From JAKAWW01 sp049965095 (GTDB taxonomy: Archaea > Micrarchaeota > Micrarchaeia > Micrarchaeales > Micrarchaeaceae), in the NCBI GenBank assembly GCA_049965095.1, contig JBMFWR010000002.1:11968-75967 (forward strand): a DNA stretch of 64,000 bases, in the 5' to 3' direction. Position 1 is the stretch's first letter; each line of letters begins with the position of its first letter. Positions 25,998-34,691 of the stretch are shown here, piece after piece. The notes beneath the pieces were generated by a model, which had not been told where the DNA came from, did no database searches, and saw nothing but the letters and a program-made list of their open reading frames with translations. A program made the translations under genes and the position numbers.

Positions 25998-27494
25998 CTA
26001 TGTAACCACGCTATATCTGCTTATGTATGACGCTGCGCTTTCGCTGCTCAGCGCCATACCTTTTAGGAAAGTTGCGCGGCTCTTCAGCTCCTTTATTGCG
26101 GTGCTGTTTTTCAGGCCATGAAGGCTTGCATACTTCTCGATTACTTTAGATCCACCCATTGATTCATATTTTAGAGCATTATTGTCAAGAAGCTCCTTGA
26201 ATTCCCAAGAAGAGCCCTCATTGCCTTTCAGTTCCGCCCTGCTGAGCCACCTGAACTCGCCTATGCTTGATACCACCCTAGAATTGTAGGAAGTCTGCTT
26301 CATGAATATGCCAATGTCAAGCATTGCCAGCAATGACCTGTCTACAAGCATCGGCTTTGATTCCAGCCTTGATACTATGTATTCGCCATTGCCATTGCTG
26401 TGCAGAGTTGTCATGAACGGAACGCCAAGATTGGCTCCTGCGAACAGCTCGCTGGCTTCGCTTCCGCGCAGCTCTCCCACAACAATGCGGTCAGGGCGAA
26501 GATGAAGCGCATTTATGACCTGGCTTCTGGTTGTAATGCCACCTGCTTGCATGCCCTGCAGATGGACTACGTTTGAAAGGCCTTCCAAATACCTTATCTC
26601 GCTTAATTCTTCTTCTATGGTTATAACACGCTCGTTTGTCTGGAGCAGAGTCCCTAGCGAGTTAAGCAGTGTCGTCTTTCCGGAGCCTGGAGCACCAGCT
26701 ATGACAATATTGCAATCTGCATCTAATGCCATCCACAGATATGCCAAAACATCGCTGCTTATCGTGCCCAAAGACATAAGCCTCTTCAGATCCAGACTCT
26801 TCTTTCCACCGATCCTTATAGACGCAGATACGCCTTCAACTGCATAGGGCTTCATCTGCGCATGAAGCCTTGATCCATTGGATATTTCAGCATCTATCAC
26901 AGGATTCGTGCTGTTCAGCTCCCTTTCGGTATGTGCTATCATCTTGTTCAGGACAAAGCGCATTGACTGCTCTGATTCGAACTTCATATTGGTAGTGCAA
27001 TAGCCGTATGTGGAATGGTAAATGCGTATATGGCTTGTCGGATCGTTAATCACTATCTCGTCTATGTTTTGGGCATCCTCCATGATTATGCTTATAGGGC
27101 CAAAGCCCACAGTATCATGTGCAACAAGCGATGCAAGTGGCTCATTGCTGCCTTGCGGGATAAGCGAGTTTAGGTAATTGAGGGCTATGCTCTTTGCAAC
27201 CTCCAAAAGGGGCTTAGAATATGATAGTGAATCACTTCCAAGGAGGGATTCAATTACTGCACCTTTTGCCATTTCAAGAGCAGCCCTATGTGCTGAGCTT
27301 ATACTACCAACGTTATAATCATACTTGTACTGGTTGCCCATTTTCCATATGACGGTGTTGTTGATACTGTTCCTAGCAACTAAATTGCCGCTTATCGCAT
27401 CATCAACGCGAAAGCTCATTTTTGACCTTGCAACATTTGCAGTTTTCTGGCGCATGGGATAAAACTTCCCTAAAACCCGCATTGCATCGAGCAT
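25998..27494 (-). CDS. Type II/IV secretion (VirB11/TadA/FlaI-like) ATPase
   Basis: This hexameric motor ATPase for pilus assembly has 498 aa: Walker A GAPGSGKT at about 267-274, an Asp box (ITIEEELSEI), Walker B RIVVGELRG near 336-343 and the His box TTLHSNG at about 362-368. The N-terminal domain is of the FlaI/TadA type. It is the first gene of the operon, with a TATA box 25 bases upstream, so the transcript is probably leaderless. Its promoter faces a divergent winged-helix regulator gene. Confidence 0.93.
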   Translation of the reverse strand: MLDAMRVLGKFYPMRQKTANVARSKMSFRVDDAISGNLVARNSINNTVIWKMGNQYKYDYNVGSISSAHRAALEMAKGAVIESLLGSDSLSYSKPLLEVAKSIALNYLNSLIPQGSNEPLASLVAHDTVGFGPISIIMEDAQNIDEIVINDPTSHIRIYHSTYGYCTTNMKFESEQSMRFVLNKMIAHTERELNSTNPVIDAEISNGSRLHAQMKPYAVEGVSASIRIGGKKSLDLKRLMSLGTISSDVLAYLWMALDADCNIVIAGAPGSGKTTLLNSLGTLLQTNERVITIEEELSEIRYLEGLSNVVHLQGMQAGGITTRSQVINALHLRPDRIVVGELRGSEASELFAGANLGVPFMTTLHSNGNGEYIVSRLESKPMLVDRSLLAMLDIGIFMKQTSYNSRVVSSIGEFRWLSRAELKGNEGSSWEFKELLDNNALKYESMGGSKVIEKYASLHGLKNSTAIKELKSRATFLKGMALSSESAASYISRYSVVT

Positions 27495-27514
27495 TTTATC
27501 GCTTTTCTGAGATT

Positions 27515-27523
27515 AATTTTTAT
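27515..27523 (-). promoter_or_regulatory. TATA box of the pilus operon
   Basis: The minus strand reads TATAAAAAT, centred about 25 bases before the ATG of the ATPase gene. This spacing predicts a leaderless transcript. The upstream edge touches the inverted repeat at 27524-27551. Confidence 0.65.
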
Positions 27524-27551
27524 ACTTAAATATACTAATATTTATTTAAGT
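27524..27551. promoter_or_regulatory. Candidate operator: inverted repeat at the pilus promoter
   Basis: ACTTAAATA (27524-27532) and TATTTAAGT (27543-27551) are perfect 9-base inverted arms with a 10-base spacer. It sits directly upstream of the pilus TATA box, where the B-recognition element and activators or repressors bind. The nearest candidate factor is the divergent winged-helix protein at 27756. The arms are AT-rich, so chance is possible. Confidence 0.4.
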
Positions 27552-27724
27552 AAAAATATTTATACCTTATGCTATGCTTTATGCCTATAATGTGTACTAT
27601 ATTATATTGTTAGTTTATGCACAGCACGGGCAATACTTTTGAAATAGCAATACAATGCCTTGAGCCACTTTTACACACATATATAAAAAGATAGGACAAT
27701 TATGCAAGGTGTAATGAAGGAAAC

Positions 27725-27733
27725 ATTTATAAA
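27725..27733 (+). promoter_or_regulatory. TATA box of the winged-helix regulator
   Basis: The plus strand reads atttataaa, centred about 27 bases before the ATG at 27756. It decides the start: an in-frame ATG at 27702 lies upstream of the box. Confidence 0.55.
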
Positions 27734-27755
27734 TATTCTTTTTAAATATACCAAT

Positions 27756-28085
27756 ATGGCTAGGCAAGACAGCGACAAGGGAGACAAAATCTGGGCTTTT
27801 AGGAAAGTTATAAGCAAGCCAAACTATGCTGTGCTTGAGCTTCTTTTCGAGAAATCGCCGCGCACAACAAAGGAGCTTTATTCTATACTGGAGAAGAAGT
27901 TCACCAGGAAAACGCTCATAATAGCGCTTAGAAGTTTGTCCATGAACCTCAATGTCATACAGCCAACCCACATAAGGACCGAAAAGGGCTATGGCCTGGG
28001 CTACAGGCTTAATCCCAAGGTAAAGGACATAGTAAAAAGCGTCCAGAAGTTTTCAAAGACAATAGAAAGCATTAGGGAAGTCTAA
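27756..28085 (+). CDS. Winged-helix DNA-binding protein, 109 aa
   Basis: The product has a helix-turn-helix region of about residues 20-75: a helix with YAVLELLFEKSPRTTKELY, then FTRKTLIIALRSLS as the recognition helix, a wing, and a C-terminal helix. It is basic and without membrane segments or ligand-binding domain. The start is chosen after the TATA box; a longer frame starts at 27702. It is divergent from the pilus operon, separated by about 260 AT-rich bases, so it may control that operon. That is inference. Confidence 0.75.
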   Translation: MARQDSDKGDKIWAFRKVISKPNYAVLELLFEKSPRTTKELYSILEKKFTRKTLIIALRSLSMNLNVIQPTHIRTEKGYGLGYRLNPKVKDIVKSVQKFSKTIESIREV

Positions 28086-28096
28086 AAACTAAAAAA

Positions 28097-29872
28097 TCAG
28101 CTGTCTTCTATTTTTACCTTCTTCTGCTGGTTGTACATCTCTATAACTTCGCTTGTTGTTGTTGCATCTTCTGCACTCTTGTCGCTGCGCACCGTCTCAT
28201 TGCCGACAAGGCGCGGAAACCTTAGCGCATAGCCAACTTCTGTGCCATCAGGCTGCTTCTCCCTGCCGCACGTATGCGTTGGTGATTTTGTTATCTCGTC
28301 GGCTTTTACCACAACGACATACTTCGGAGTAACCCAGAAATCAGGCTCTATTATGGAATCGACTCTTGCTGGTTTTGACTTTACTTGGATCTTTTGGAGC
28401 ATTGTCTTAAGCTCATGCATCTGGGCTTCGGTAAAGCCAGTGCCAAGCTTTGTTATGGTCTCGAACATGTCACGCTTTTTATTATAAACAGCACAGAGGA
28501 GGCCGCCGAACTCGAATTCCGCCCTGCCCCCTTTGCCTAGATAGTAGCCAACTATTACCAAATCCAAAGTATCGTTGAGCTCACCCTTGTAGCTTCTTTT
28601 CATTTTTATCCAGGAGAACTTTCTTGCACCTGCTATGTAAGGTGCGTGCAAATCCTTTGCCACTATGCCCTCTAGCCCAGCTTCTATCGACCTTTCGAAG
28701 AATTCCTCCAATTCCTTTGGCGAATCGGTTATTATGCGTGTTGTGGGCCTTATCGTTGTGCTGTTATGGAGCAGCTTTTCAAGAAGCGCACGCCTCTCTT
28801 CGTATGGCTTGCTGAGCAGATCTTCTCCTTCATTGTACATTATGTCAAATGCAAACAGGTGCAGCGGTAATTCCTCTGCCTTTTTGTCTATGTCGTGCTT
28901 GCGCTTTCTTTGTATAGTCTCCTGGAATGGGAAAAGCTCGCCTGTAACTTCGTTGAATGCTATTGCCTCGCCCTCGAATATGACGCGTTTTGCAGGAATC
29001 TCCTTTCTGACGGCTTCTATTATATCCGGAAACATCTCTGTGGTGTTTTCAAGCCTCCTGGAAAACAGTTTGACATCATTTCCGTTCTTGTGTACCTGCA
29101 GCCTGAATCCATCATATTTTTGCTCTACCGCTGCCTTGCCGTGCATTTTTTCAAGTATCTCCTTTGCAGTTGGGAGCCTCTCTGCAAGCGCGGGTCTTAT
29201 GGGCTTGAATATTGTTACCTTGAAGCCCTCTATCGCACTAGTACCTTCGCTTGCAATTACCTTGCCTACATAGCCCAAATCGCTGCATATGTTGTATGCA
29301 CGCTCGAGGCTGGGCTTGAAGGAGCGGGATCCAGCATATGAGAGTGCAAGCGCCTCCAATATGGTAGCATCCCCAACACCCATGCGCAGCTCACCCAGCG
29401 GATACCTAACTATATACTTTACCTCTTCAGGGCTCGAATTGGCTATCATATCTGCAAGCAGGTGTATCTTCTGCGCCTTGCTACCCTCTCCACTTGTAAG
29501 CGCGAGGTTTTTCATCTTCTCGTATATTTCTTCTACGGTATACTGCTGGCTCCTCATGCTCTTCAGCTTTGTAGATGATTTTAGCTGCTTTGCCACATCG
29601 CCGAGATCACCAGCTTTCCTGTACAAGCTTTCAACATCCGCCTTTGAGTAGCCGGTAGCTATGGCTATGGCTTCTTCCACAAGCTTGTCTGCAACGCCGA
29701 ATTCTATGCCTTCAAATGGAGGTGCAAGGACACCTTGCGTTATGTATATTATGTGCTCCACTTCTGAGGGCTTGGCAGCCTTGAAGGTTTCATTAAGTAT
29801 CTCTATCATCTTGAGCCTTGAAGGCACGCTTTCAAGCCTGTCATAAAATAATGCAAGCTCCTTGAAGAGCAT
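28097..29872 (-). CDS. lig: ATP-dependent DNA ligase
   Basis: This replicative archaeal DNA ligase has 591 aa, the usual length. The adenylated lysine is K252 in EQKYDGFRLQV, followed by the conserved Arg. Motif III-like FEGEAIAF, motif IV (EGIVAKDL) and motif V (WIKMKRSY) follow in order. The N-terminal DNA-binding helical domain and C-terminal OB domain are present. The gene ends 11 bases after the convergent regulator gene, and the beta-helix surface gene is just upstream on the same strand. Confidence 0.96.
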   Translation of the reverse strand: MLFKELALFYDRLESVPSRLKMIEILNETFKAAKPSEVEHIIYITQGVLAPPFEGIEFGVADKLVEEAIAIATGYSKADVESLYRKAGDLGDVAKQLKSSTKLKSMRSQQYTVEEIYEKMKNLALTSGEGSKAQKIHLLADMIANSSPEEVKYIVRYPLGELRMGVGDATILEALALSYAGSRSFKPSLERAYNICSDLGYVGKVIASEGTSAIEGFKVTIFKPIRPALAERLPTAKEILEKMHGKAAVEQKYDGFRLQVHKNGNDVKLFSRRLENTTEMFPDIIEAVRKEIPAKRVIFEGEAIAFNEVTGELFPFQETIQRKRKHDIDKKAEELPLHLFAFDIMYNEGEDLLSKPYEERRALLEKLLHNSTTIRPTTRIITDSPKELEEFFERSIEAGLEGIVAKDLHAPYIAGARKFSWIKMKRSYKGELNDTLDLVIVGYYLGKGGRAEFEFGGLLCAVYNKKRDMFETITKLGTGFTEAQMHELKTMLQKIQVKSKPARVDSIIEPDFWVTPKYVVVVKADEITKSPTHTCGREKQPDGTEVGYALRFPRLVGNETVRSDKSAEDATTTSEVIEMYNQQKKVKIEDS

Positions 29873-29881
29873 TCACACACC

Positions 29882-32803
29882 TTATCTGCACGACTGCGAT
29901 GTAACCCAGTTGCAGTTCTGGTTTGCCTCGCAGATATTGCCGCCAAGATCGGTATTGCTCTGCTTGCCTGTAGAGGAATATGTGCACTGTATTCCACCAA
30001 GAGAATAGAAGTTGTTATTCTGGAACGTGTTGAACGTTGAATTGAGCAGCTGCATTGCCACTGTTGAAGTCTGCAAAGCAGTATTTCCTTTTATGTTAAA
30101 CTGGCTGGAGTTTCTCAGCATATAAGCTATTGCCGCATTGCCTACTACGTTGTTTTGTATCTTGCCACCACTGCTCCCGGAAACACTTATTCCTATATAT
30201 GAAGTAACGTTGTTGTACTCTATTACGGGATTCTGCGACCTTGTTACATTTATGGCTGTGCTTGACGAGGTGTTGCTTATTATGGTGTCATTTATAACGC
30301 TTACGCTTGAGTTGTAAGCCACAATTGGTGATGTAAATCCTTTGAGCACGCAATCCTCTACAACCGCATTTTGGGCATTCTTGAAGTATGCAAAAGTTCC
30401 TCCGCTTGTTGCTATTATAGTGTGGCCATAGCAGTCTATTGCTGTGTTGTTGGCGTAGACTCCGAAGCATCTATAGCCATAAGGATATATACCGTCGTGT
30501 GTTATTGAATACTGGGAAGGCTGGTTAAAAGATGTGCAGGCTACATCTATGTTGCCGATAGGTGAAGCAGCAAGCCAGAGGCAGCCTATCTTCTTTGTAC
30601 CGTAGTTTATGCCGCCATATTCTGCGTTTGCCGCGCTTGGACCATAGCATGCGTAATCTGAGTATGAATTGCTTTCCATCGTGTTGTTTTGAATAGTATT
30701 GTTGAATGACAGACCATTTAGCTCCAGGCCTATGTAATTTATTGAGCCATTGTTGCTATATATACCATTGAGCGAAGAGTTAATCAAAAGTATGCCTATT
30801 TTACCTCCTGAAATGGTTTGGAAGCGCACAGTGTTGTTAAATGAATCATTGAGCAGTATGCCTGCGCCCTTAGGTCCTATTATTGTGCCACCAGATATAT
30901 ATGAATTTGACACATTCTGCAGGTTCAGTCCATATGTAGCCTGGCTTGAGGAAAATCCTAAAATGCTTATTGAGTTTGAGCCTTTAGCGTATATGCTGTC
31001 GTTAAAGCCTTGGATGCCGCAGTTGTTTATTGTAACATTATTGACTTTGCCCAGCTGAATGCCCATTCCGCTTCCAAAAGGTCCGCTTATCTGCATATTG
31101 TTGCAATTCAAATGTACATTGCTTGATGCTATCACAATGCACCTGCCTGACTGTGTTTGTATGTTATTAAGCATTGTATAGTTGCCAGGCGTTTTGATGT
31201 TCATGCATGCAACTACTGGCTTATATACAAGGTTCGGAGATATGCGCTGCGGGCATGTTGCCCACTGGGCATTTGTGAAAGTGCAACGCGTATTCTGCAT
31301 CAGGTTGTATGTTGAATTTGCAGAATCCAAAGAAGCATAAACATCTAGCTTTGTATTGTTGTTTGCTAAGCCGCCGTTGAAAGAATTTCCCAGCGATGTT
31401 GAAACATATATGCCTACATTGTTGAATGAAGCGTTAAAGTTGTTGAACAGATTTGCTGAGGAACCTTTCAGGTATATACCATAGCCGCTATCATATGCGC
31501 GTATGTTGCTAAACTGGCTAAGGCTCGAGTTTTCGATGGCAAAAGCAACTGTGCTCTTTGACGCGCTCACATTGTATATGGAAGAATGTGAGACATTCGA
31601 AAGCAATATGCCAAAGCTTGAATGATTGATTGAGCAGTTGCTTATGCTTATGTTTGAGACCCCTTTTGCGCTTATTCCAGCAAATGTTGCATTGCTTATT
31701 GAATGGCCATTGCAGTCAAGGCTAACGCCGCTTGCCATTATGCTTATGCACGGTATGCCATACTGTATGACAAACGGGCTTGACGAATTTATGTAGTTGT
31801 TCATGTTTAGACTGGCTTCCATTCTGTAGCTTCCAGGGCTAACTATTGCGCCGCAGCTTGCAATATTTCTGCCAAGCCTTATCTGGGTAAGGTTTGTTGG
31901 AGTATTGATGCCTTTGCAGGTTACAAAACCGCAACCAGTATTATTGAAGCAAACGTTGCCCCTAGCAAAGTTGGAATTTGAAAAGCCACTTGAGCCAACG
32001 CAGTAGAAAGATTGCGGTGTCCCATTTATGTAGTTGTTGGATATGGTATTGTTTCTGGAATTTATGTATATTCCGTAAAAGCGGTTAAACAATATGGTAT
32101 TGTTTAGTATTTTGTTCTCATAAGAATTGTTGCCTATATATATAGACCCTGTTGGCCCAGCCGATGAACCTGCATAGTCGCCTCTTATCGAGCTGAATGA
32201 AGTATTGTTGAAGTATATGTTGTTGACAAAATTGCTCGTAATGTTGCTGTTTAGTATGTTTACATCTGTGGAATTGACGACATACGCACCGTATGAGAAG
32301 CTATTTACAAAGCAGCCATTTATGGTAACATTGTGCCTTGAATCTATTTCTATGCCATATGAAAATGGTGGCACATCTACATACGGACCGGATCCTATTA
32401 TTTTGTTTCCATTACATACAAGATTTACGTTGCTGGAATCTATGCTTATGCACGCTCCACTCTCATTTGAATCTTTTATGTTTGCAGTTATATAGTAGCT
32501 TCCAGGAGAATTTATCACATAGCATGATGTCATCGCGCTGAGATTCTGCTGAATTATGGTGGTCGTTGCGGTGGTTGATGAAGGTGCTTTTACTTTCGGC
32601 GCAGATGAGAAAATGACAAAAGCCGCAATTGCTATTATGACAATGGCAATTATCGCCTTTATTAGGTTGCTGTTGTTTCTATTCTTCTTAACTGGTCTTG
32701 CATATGGGATATTTTTCTGCGGTTGAGGAATAAGAGGGCTTTGAGGAGTCACGTCTATTTTCATAACGCTGGGCTCGCTCTCCTGGTTAGGAATGTCTAC
32801 CAT
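29882..32803 (-). CDS. Large membrane-anchored NosD-like beta-helix surface protein
   Basis: The 973-aa protein has a short Pro-rich cytoplasmic head, one membrane helix at about 48-66 (IIAIVIIAIAAFVIF), a Thr-rich linker and a long extracellular part. That part is built of repeated parallel beta-helix coils with Asn ladders (NISISNCSI, NVTINGC types, ISVSGSSGGKIQNN). Three or four Cys-containing blocks (NSPGSYYITANI-like, then GACISI) recur and mark repeated modules. Many N-glycosylation sequons are present. It resembles NosD/pectate-lyase-like proteins of archaeal surfaces, probably carbohydrate binding or structural. No catalytic residues can be assigned. Confidence 0.85.
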   Translation of the reverse strand: MVDIPNQESEPSVMKIDVTPQSPLIPQPQKNIPYARPVKKNRNNSNLIKAIIAIVIIAIAAFVIFSSAPKVKAPSSTTATTTIIQQNLSAMTSCYVINSPGSYYITANIKDSNESGACISIDSSNVNLVCNGNKIIGSGPYVDVPPFSYGIEIDSRHNVTINGCFVNSFSYGAYVVNSTDVNILNSNITSNFVNNIYFNNTSFSSIRGDYAGSSAGPTGSIYIGNNSYENKILNNTILFNRFYGIYINSRNNTISNNYINGTPQSFYCVGSSGFSNSNFARGNVCFNNTGCGFVTCKGINTPTNLTQIRLGRNIASCGAIVSPGSYRMEASLNMNNYINSSSPFVIQYGIPCISIMASGVSLDCNGHSISNATFAGISAKGVSNISISNCSINHSSFGILLSNVSHSSIYNVSASKSTVAFAIENSSLSQFSNIRAYDSGYGIYLKGSSANLFNNFNASFNNVGIYVSTSLGNSFNGGLANNNTKLDVYASLDSANSTYNLMQNTRCTFTNAQWATCPQRISPNLVYKPVVACMNIKTPGNYTMLNNIQTQSGRCIVIASSNVHLNCNNMQISGPFGSGMGIQLGKVNNVTINNCGIQGFNDSIYAKGSNSISILGFSSSQATYGLNLQNVSNSYISGGTIIGPKGAGILLNDSFNNTVRFQTISGGKIGILLINSSLNGIYSNNGSINYIGLELNGLSFNNTIQNNTMESNSYSDYACYGPSAANAEYGGINYGTKKIGCLWLAASPIGNIDVACTSFNQPSQYSITHDGIYPYGYRCFGVYANNTAIDCYGHTIIATSGGTFAYFKNAQNAVVEDCVLKGFTSPIVAYNSSVSVINDTIISNTSSSTAINVTRSQNPVIEYNNVTSYIGISVSGSSGGKIQNNVVGNAAIAYMLRNSSQFNIKGNTALQTSTVAMQLLNSTFNTFQNNNFYSLGGIQCTYSSTGKQSNTDLGGNICEANQNCNWVTSQSCR

Positions 32804-32885
32804 TAGTACACCTTATAAATAATATAATCCTTAATCTTATACAAATAAACATATAATAATATTTCACAAACCTTAATAGATAGGG

Positions 32886-32986
32886 GCCTTGGTAGCTCAG
32901 TCTGGTAGAGCGCCTGTCTCGTAAATCTCGCTTCAAAGTGAGGTACTGAAAACAGGAGGTCGAGGGTTCAATTCCCTCCCAAGGCT
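32886..32986 (+). tRNA. tRNA-Thr (anticodon CGT) with a 27-base intron
   Basis: The acceptor GCCTTGG/CCAAGGC is followed by U73, the archaeal threonine discriminator. The D stem is GCTC/GAGC. The anticodon stem CCTGT/ACAGG holds C-T-C-G-T-A, anticodon CGT. The anticodon loop is 34 bases long, so an intron of 27 bases lies at the canonical 37/38 site, about 32924-32950; CTCGC/GTGAG inside it forms a hairpin. The T arm GAGGG-TTCAATT-CCCTC is standard. The second LamG gene lies immediately downstream. Confidence 0.94.
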
Positions 32987-33070
32987 TAAGCTTCAATGCA
33001 AAAGCAAATCTTTTTATTGTTTTTTTCAACAGTATCATTGAGAGTATGGATAAAACAAGCAATATGCCAT

Positions 33071-34015
33071 ATGCCATACGGGCAGAGCTTCAAAATTAAT
33101 CCTAATTATAAACCATTACCAAAGAATAGGCTTTTAGAAAGATCCAAAACGAAAGCCCAAAGTGCAATGGAATATTTGATGACATACGGCTGGGCCATAC
33201 TAATTATAAGTATAGTCCTTGCAGCACTTTTTCAATTGGGTGTTTTCAACCCAATGGCTTTTGCTGCAAAAGCGCAACCGGGCTCATGCCAGGTTTATAG
33301 GCCAAACAGCCCCTGCACACCATATTTAATAAATCTTGAAGGCTTGTGCAATGGTGAGATACCACAGTATGTGGCGAGCTTCAATGGGGTTTCAAGCATA
33401 CAGGCAAATATAGCAGGGATGCCTTCTGGATCGCAACCAAGGACAATAACTGCATGGTATTATGCAACACAGACTTCATCTCAGGTAAATGTGTTTTCGT
33501 ATGGAACTCCGAATTGTGGGCCGCCAAGGCAGCTTTTCGAGCTTTATATAATAGCTGGCAGTGGTGGAGAACAACCAGTAATGAACGCATGGTGCACTGA
33601 TGAAGCTTCGGGCGTTGGCATTTCTGGAGCTTGGGTCTTTGCAGCTTATGAATACAATGGCACTTATCAAATACTTTACGAAGGGGCCAACAGTACGCTA
33701 TATGGTCCTGCAACTTCACAACAGAGCTATGGCACAACGCCAGCAAGCCCATTTTATATAGGAGCTGGCCCAGGTAGGAATCCTTTTATTGGCTACATAG
33801 CAAACATCCAAATTTATAATACTAGCCTTTCGGCAAATGAGATCCGAGCACTCTACCAAGAGGGTATTGGAGGGGCCCCGATTAACCTGCAAAACCTTGT
33901 CGCTTGGTACCCGCTCAACGGCAATGCAAATGACTACAGCGGCAACGGCAACAACGGCCAAATGAGCAATGTCGATTTTGTTAGCAACTGGTACTCTGGT
34001 TATACTCCCCCATAA
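33071..34015 (+). CDS. Class III signal peptide protein with LamG-like domain (copy 2)
   Basis: This is a paralogue of the gene at 20547-21422. It has the same class III site (K-A-Q-S-A-M-E-Y), the same membrane helix and first mature residues, and the same kind of C-terminal end (SLSANEIRALYQEGIGG, then AWYPLNGNANDYSG). The middle is unrelated at DNA level. The only usable start after the tRNA is ATG 33071, which gives an unusually long 31-residue head before the signal; the frame also runs back to 32996. No ATG, GTG or TTG is near the signal, so the natural start may have been lost. Confidence 0.75.
   Translation: MPYGQSFKINPNYKPLPKNRLLERSKTKAQSAMEYLMTYGWAILIISIVLAALFQLGVFNPMAFAAKAQPGSCQVYRPNSPCTPYLINLEGLCNGEIPQYVASFNGVSSIQANIAGMPSGSQPRTITAWYYATQTSSQVNVFSYGTPNCGPPRQLFELYIIAGSGGEQPVMNAWCTDEASGVGISGAWVFAAYEYNGTYQILYEGANSTLYGPATSQQSYGTTPASPFYIGAGPGRNPFIGYIANIQIYNTSLSANEIRALYQEGIGGAPINLQNLVAWYPLNGNANDYSGNGNNGQMSNVDFVSNWYSGYTPP
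33152..33375 (+). repeat. Inverted repeat arm, 5' part of LamG copy 2
   Basis: This is the partner of 21163-21386, at about 96% identity by eye over 224 bases and opposite in orientation. Differences are mostly single substitutions, several silent. The match begins at AAAGCCCAAAG, inside the signal-peptide codons. Upstream sequence, including the translation start region, is unrelated. Confidence 0.9.
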
Positions 34016-34135
34016 GTATCTGGCATTCAAATCTAGTATAGTTAGTATAGCTCCCGTTTGTTTATCAAATGCAAAAGATACCCAAGACAGCATATAGCCG
34101 TTCAGCGTCAGCTTAAAAATTAGTATATACCATCG

Positions 34136-34630
34136 TTACTTCCTCTTTCTGTCAAGGAGCTTTGCAGTAGCCATAATCTTCCTAAGTTCTGCAATCCTTA
34201 CCTTTGCTGGACCCCTTATAGGAAAATGACACAAGTACACCTTTGATTCGAGAATATCATTCTGCTTCCCGTAATGCACGCCTTTCACGCCTGAAAACGT
34301 TTCATATGTAACCTTTCCTACAAAACAAACAAGTCTTGGCTTGTAATTCTTTATCGCGCGGAGTGCTCTTCTTATTCCGTAAGCACTTTCCCCTTTTCTC
34401 AGCTCTGAAACATCTATCGTTGGCCTGTCTACAAGGTTTAAGAAGTTCAGTCTGTATTTCTGCACAAACCTTCCCTCGTACATTTCTCTCAGCTTTGCAT
34501 CTTCCCTGAGAGCAGATATTGGTTCATCTATAATGCCTGCCCTACTCAAGAGATACCAGAACATCTTATTGTTGGAGAATGGCACGTGCCTCATATAAGA
34601 GCCGTGGTGTGGATTTATTCCTATAAACAT
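34136..34630 (-). CDS. MUG/TDG-type mismatch-specific uracil-DNA glycosylase
   Basis: The 164-aa product starts FIGINPHHGSYMRHVPFSNN, which fits family 2 motif A (GINP), followed by FWYLLSRAGI. The middle has LNLVDRPTIDVSELRKGE and RLVCFVGK. Such enzymes remove uracil or thymine from G mismatches. It begins at ATG 34630, so the first beta strand is short; the same frame stays open upstream (KLSKNALI) into the DUF488 gene without a start codon. The motif B region is diverged, so exact substrate is uncertain. Confidence 0.75.
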   Translation of the reverse strand: MFIGINPHHGSYMRHVPFSNNKMFWYLLSRAGIIDEPISALREDAKLREMYEGRFVQKYRLNFLNLVDRPTIDVSELRKGESAYGIRRALRAIKNYKPRLVCFVGKVTYETFSGVKGVHYGKQNDILESKVYLCHFPIRGPAKVRIAELRKIMATAKLLDRKRK

Positions 34631-34691
34631 TATGAGAGCATTCTTGGAAAGCTTGTAACGTATACCTTTGTATGCTATGCAAACACCTTTC

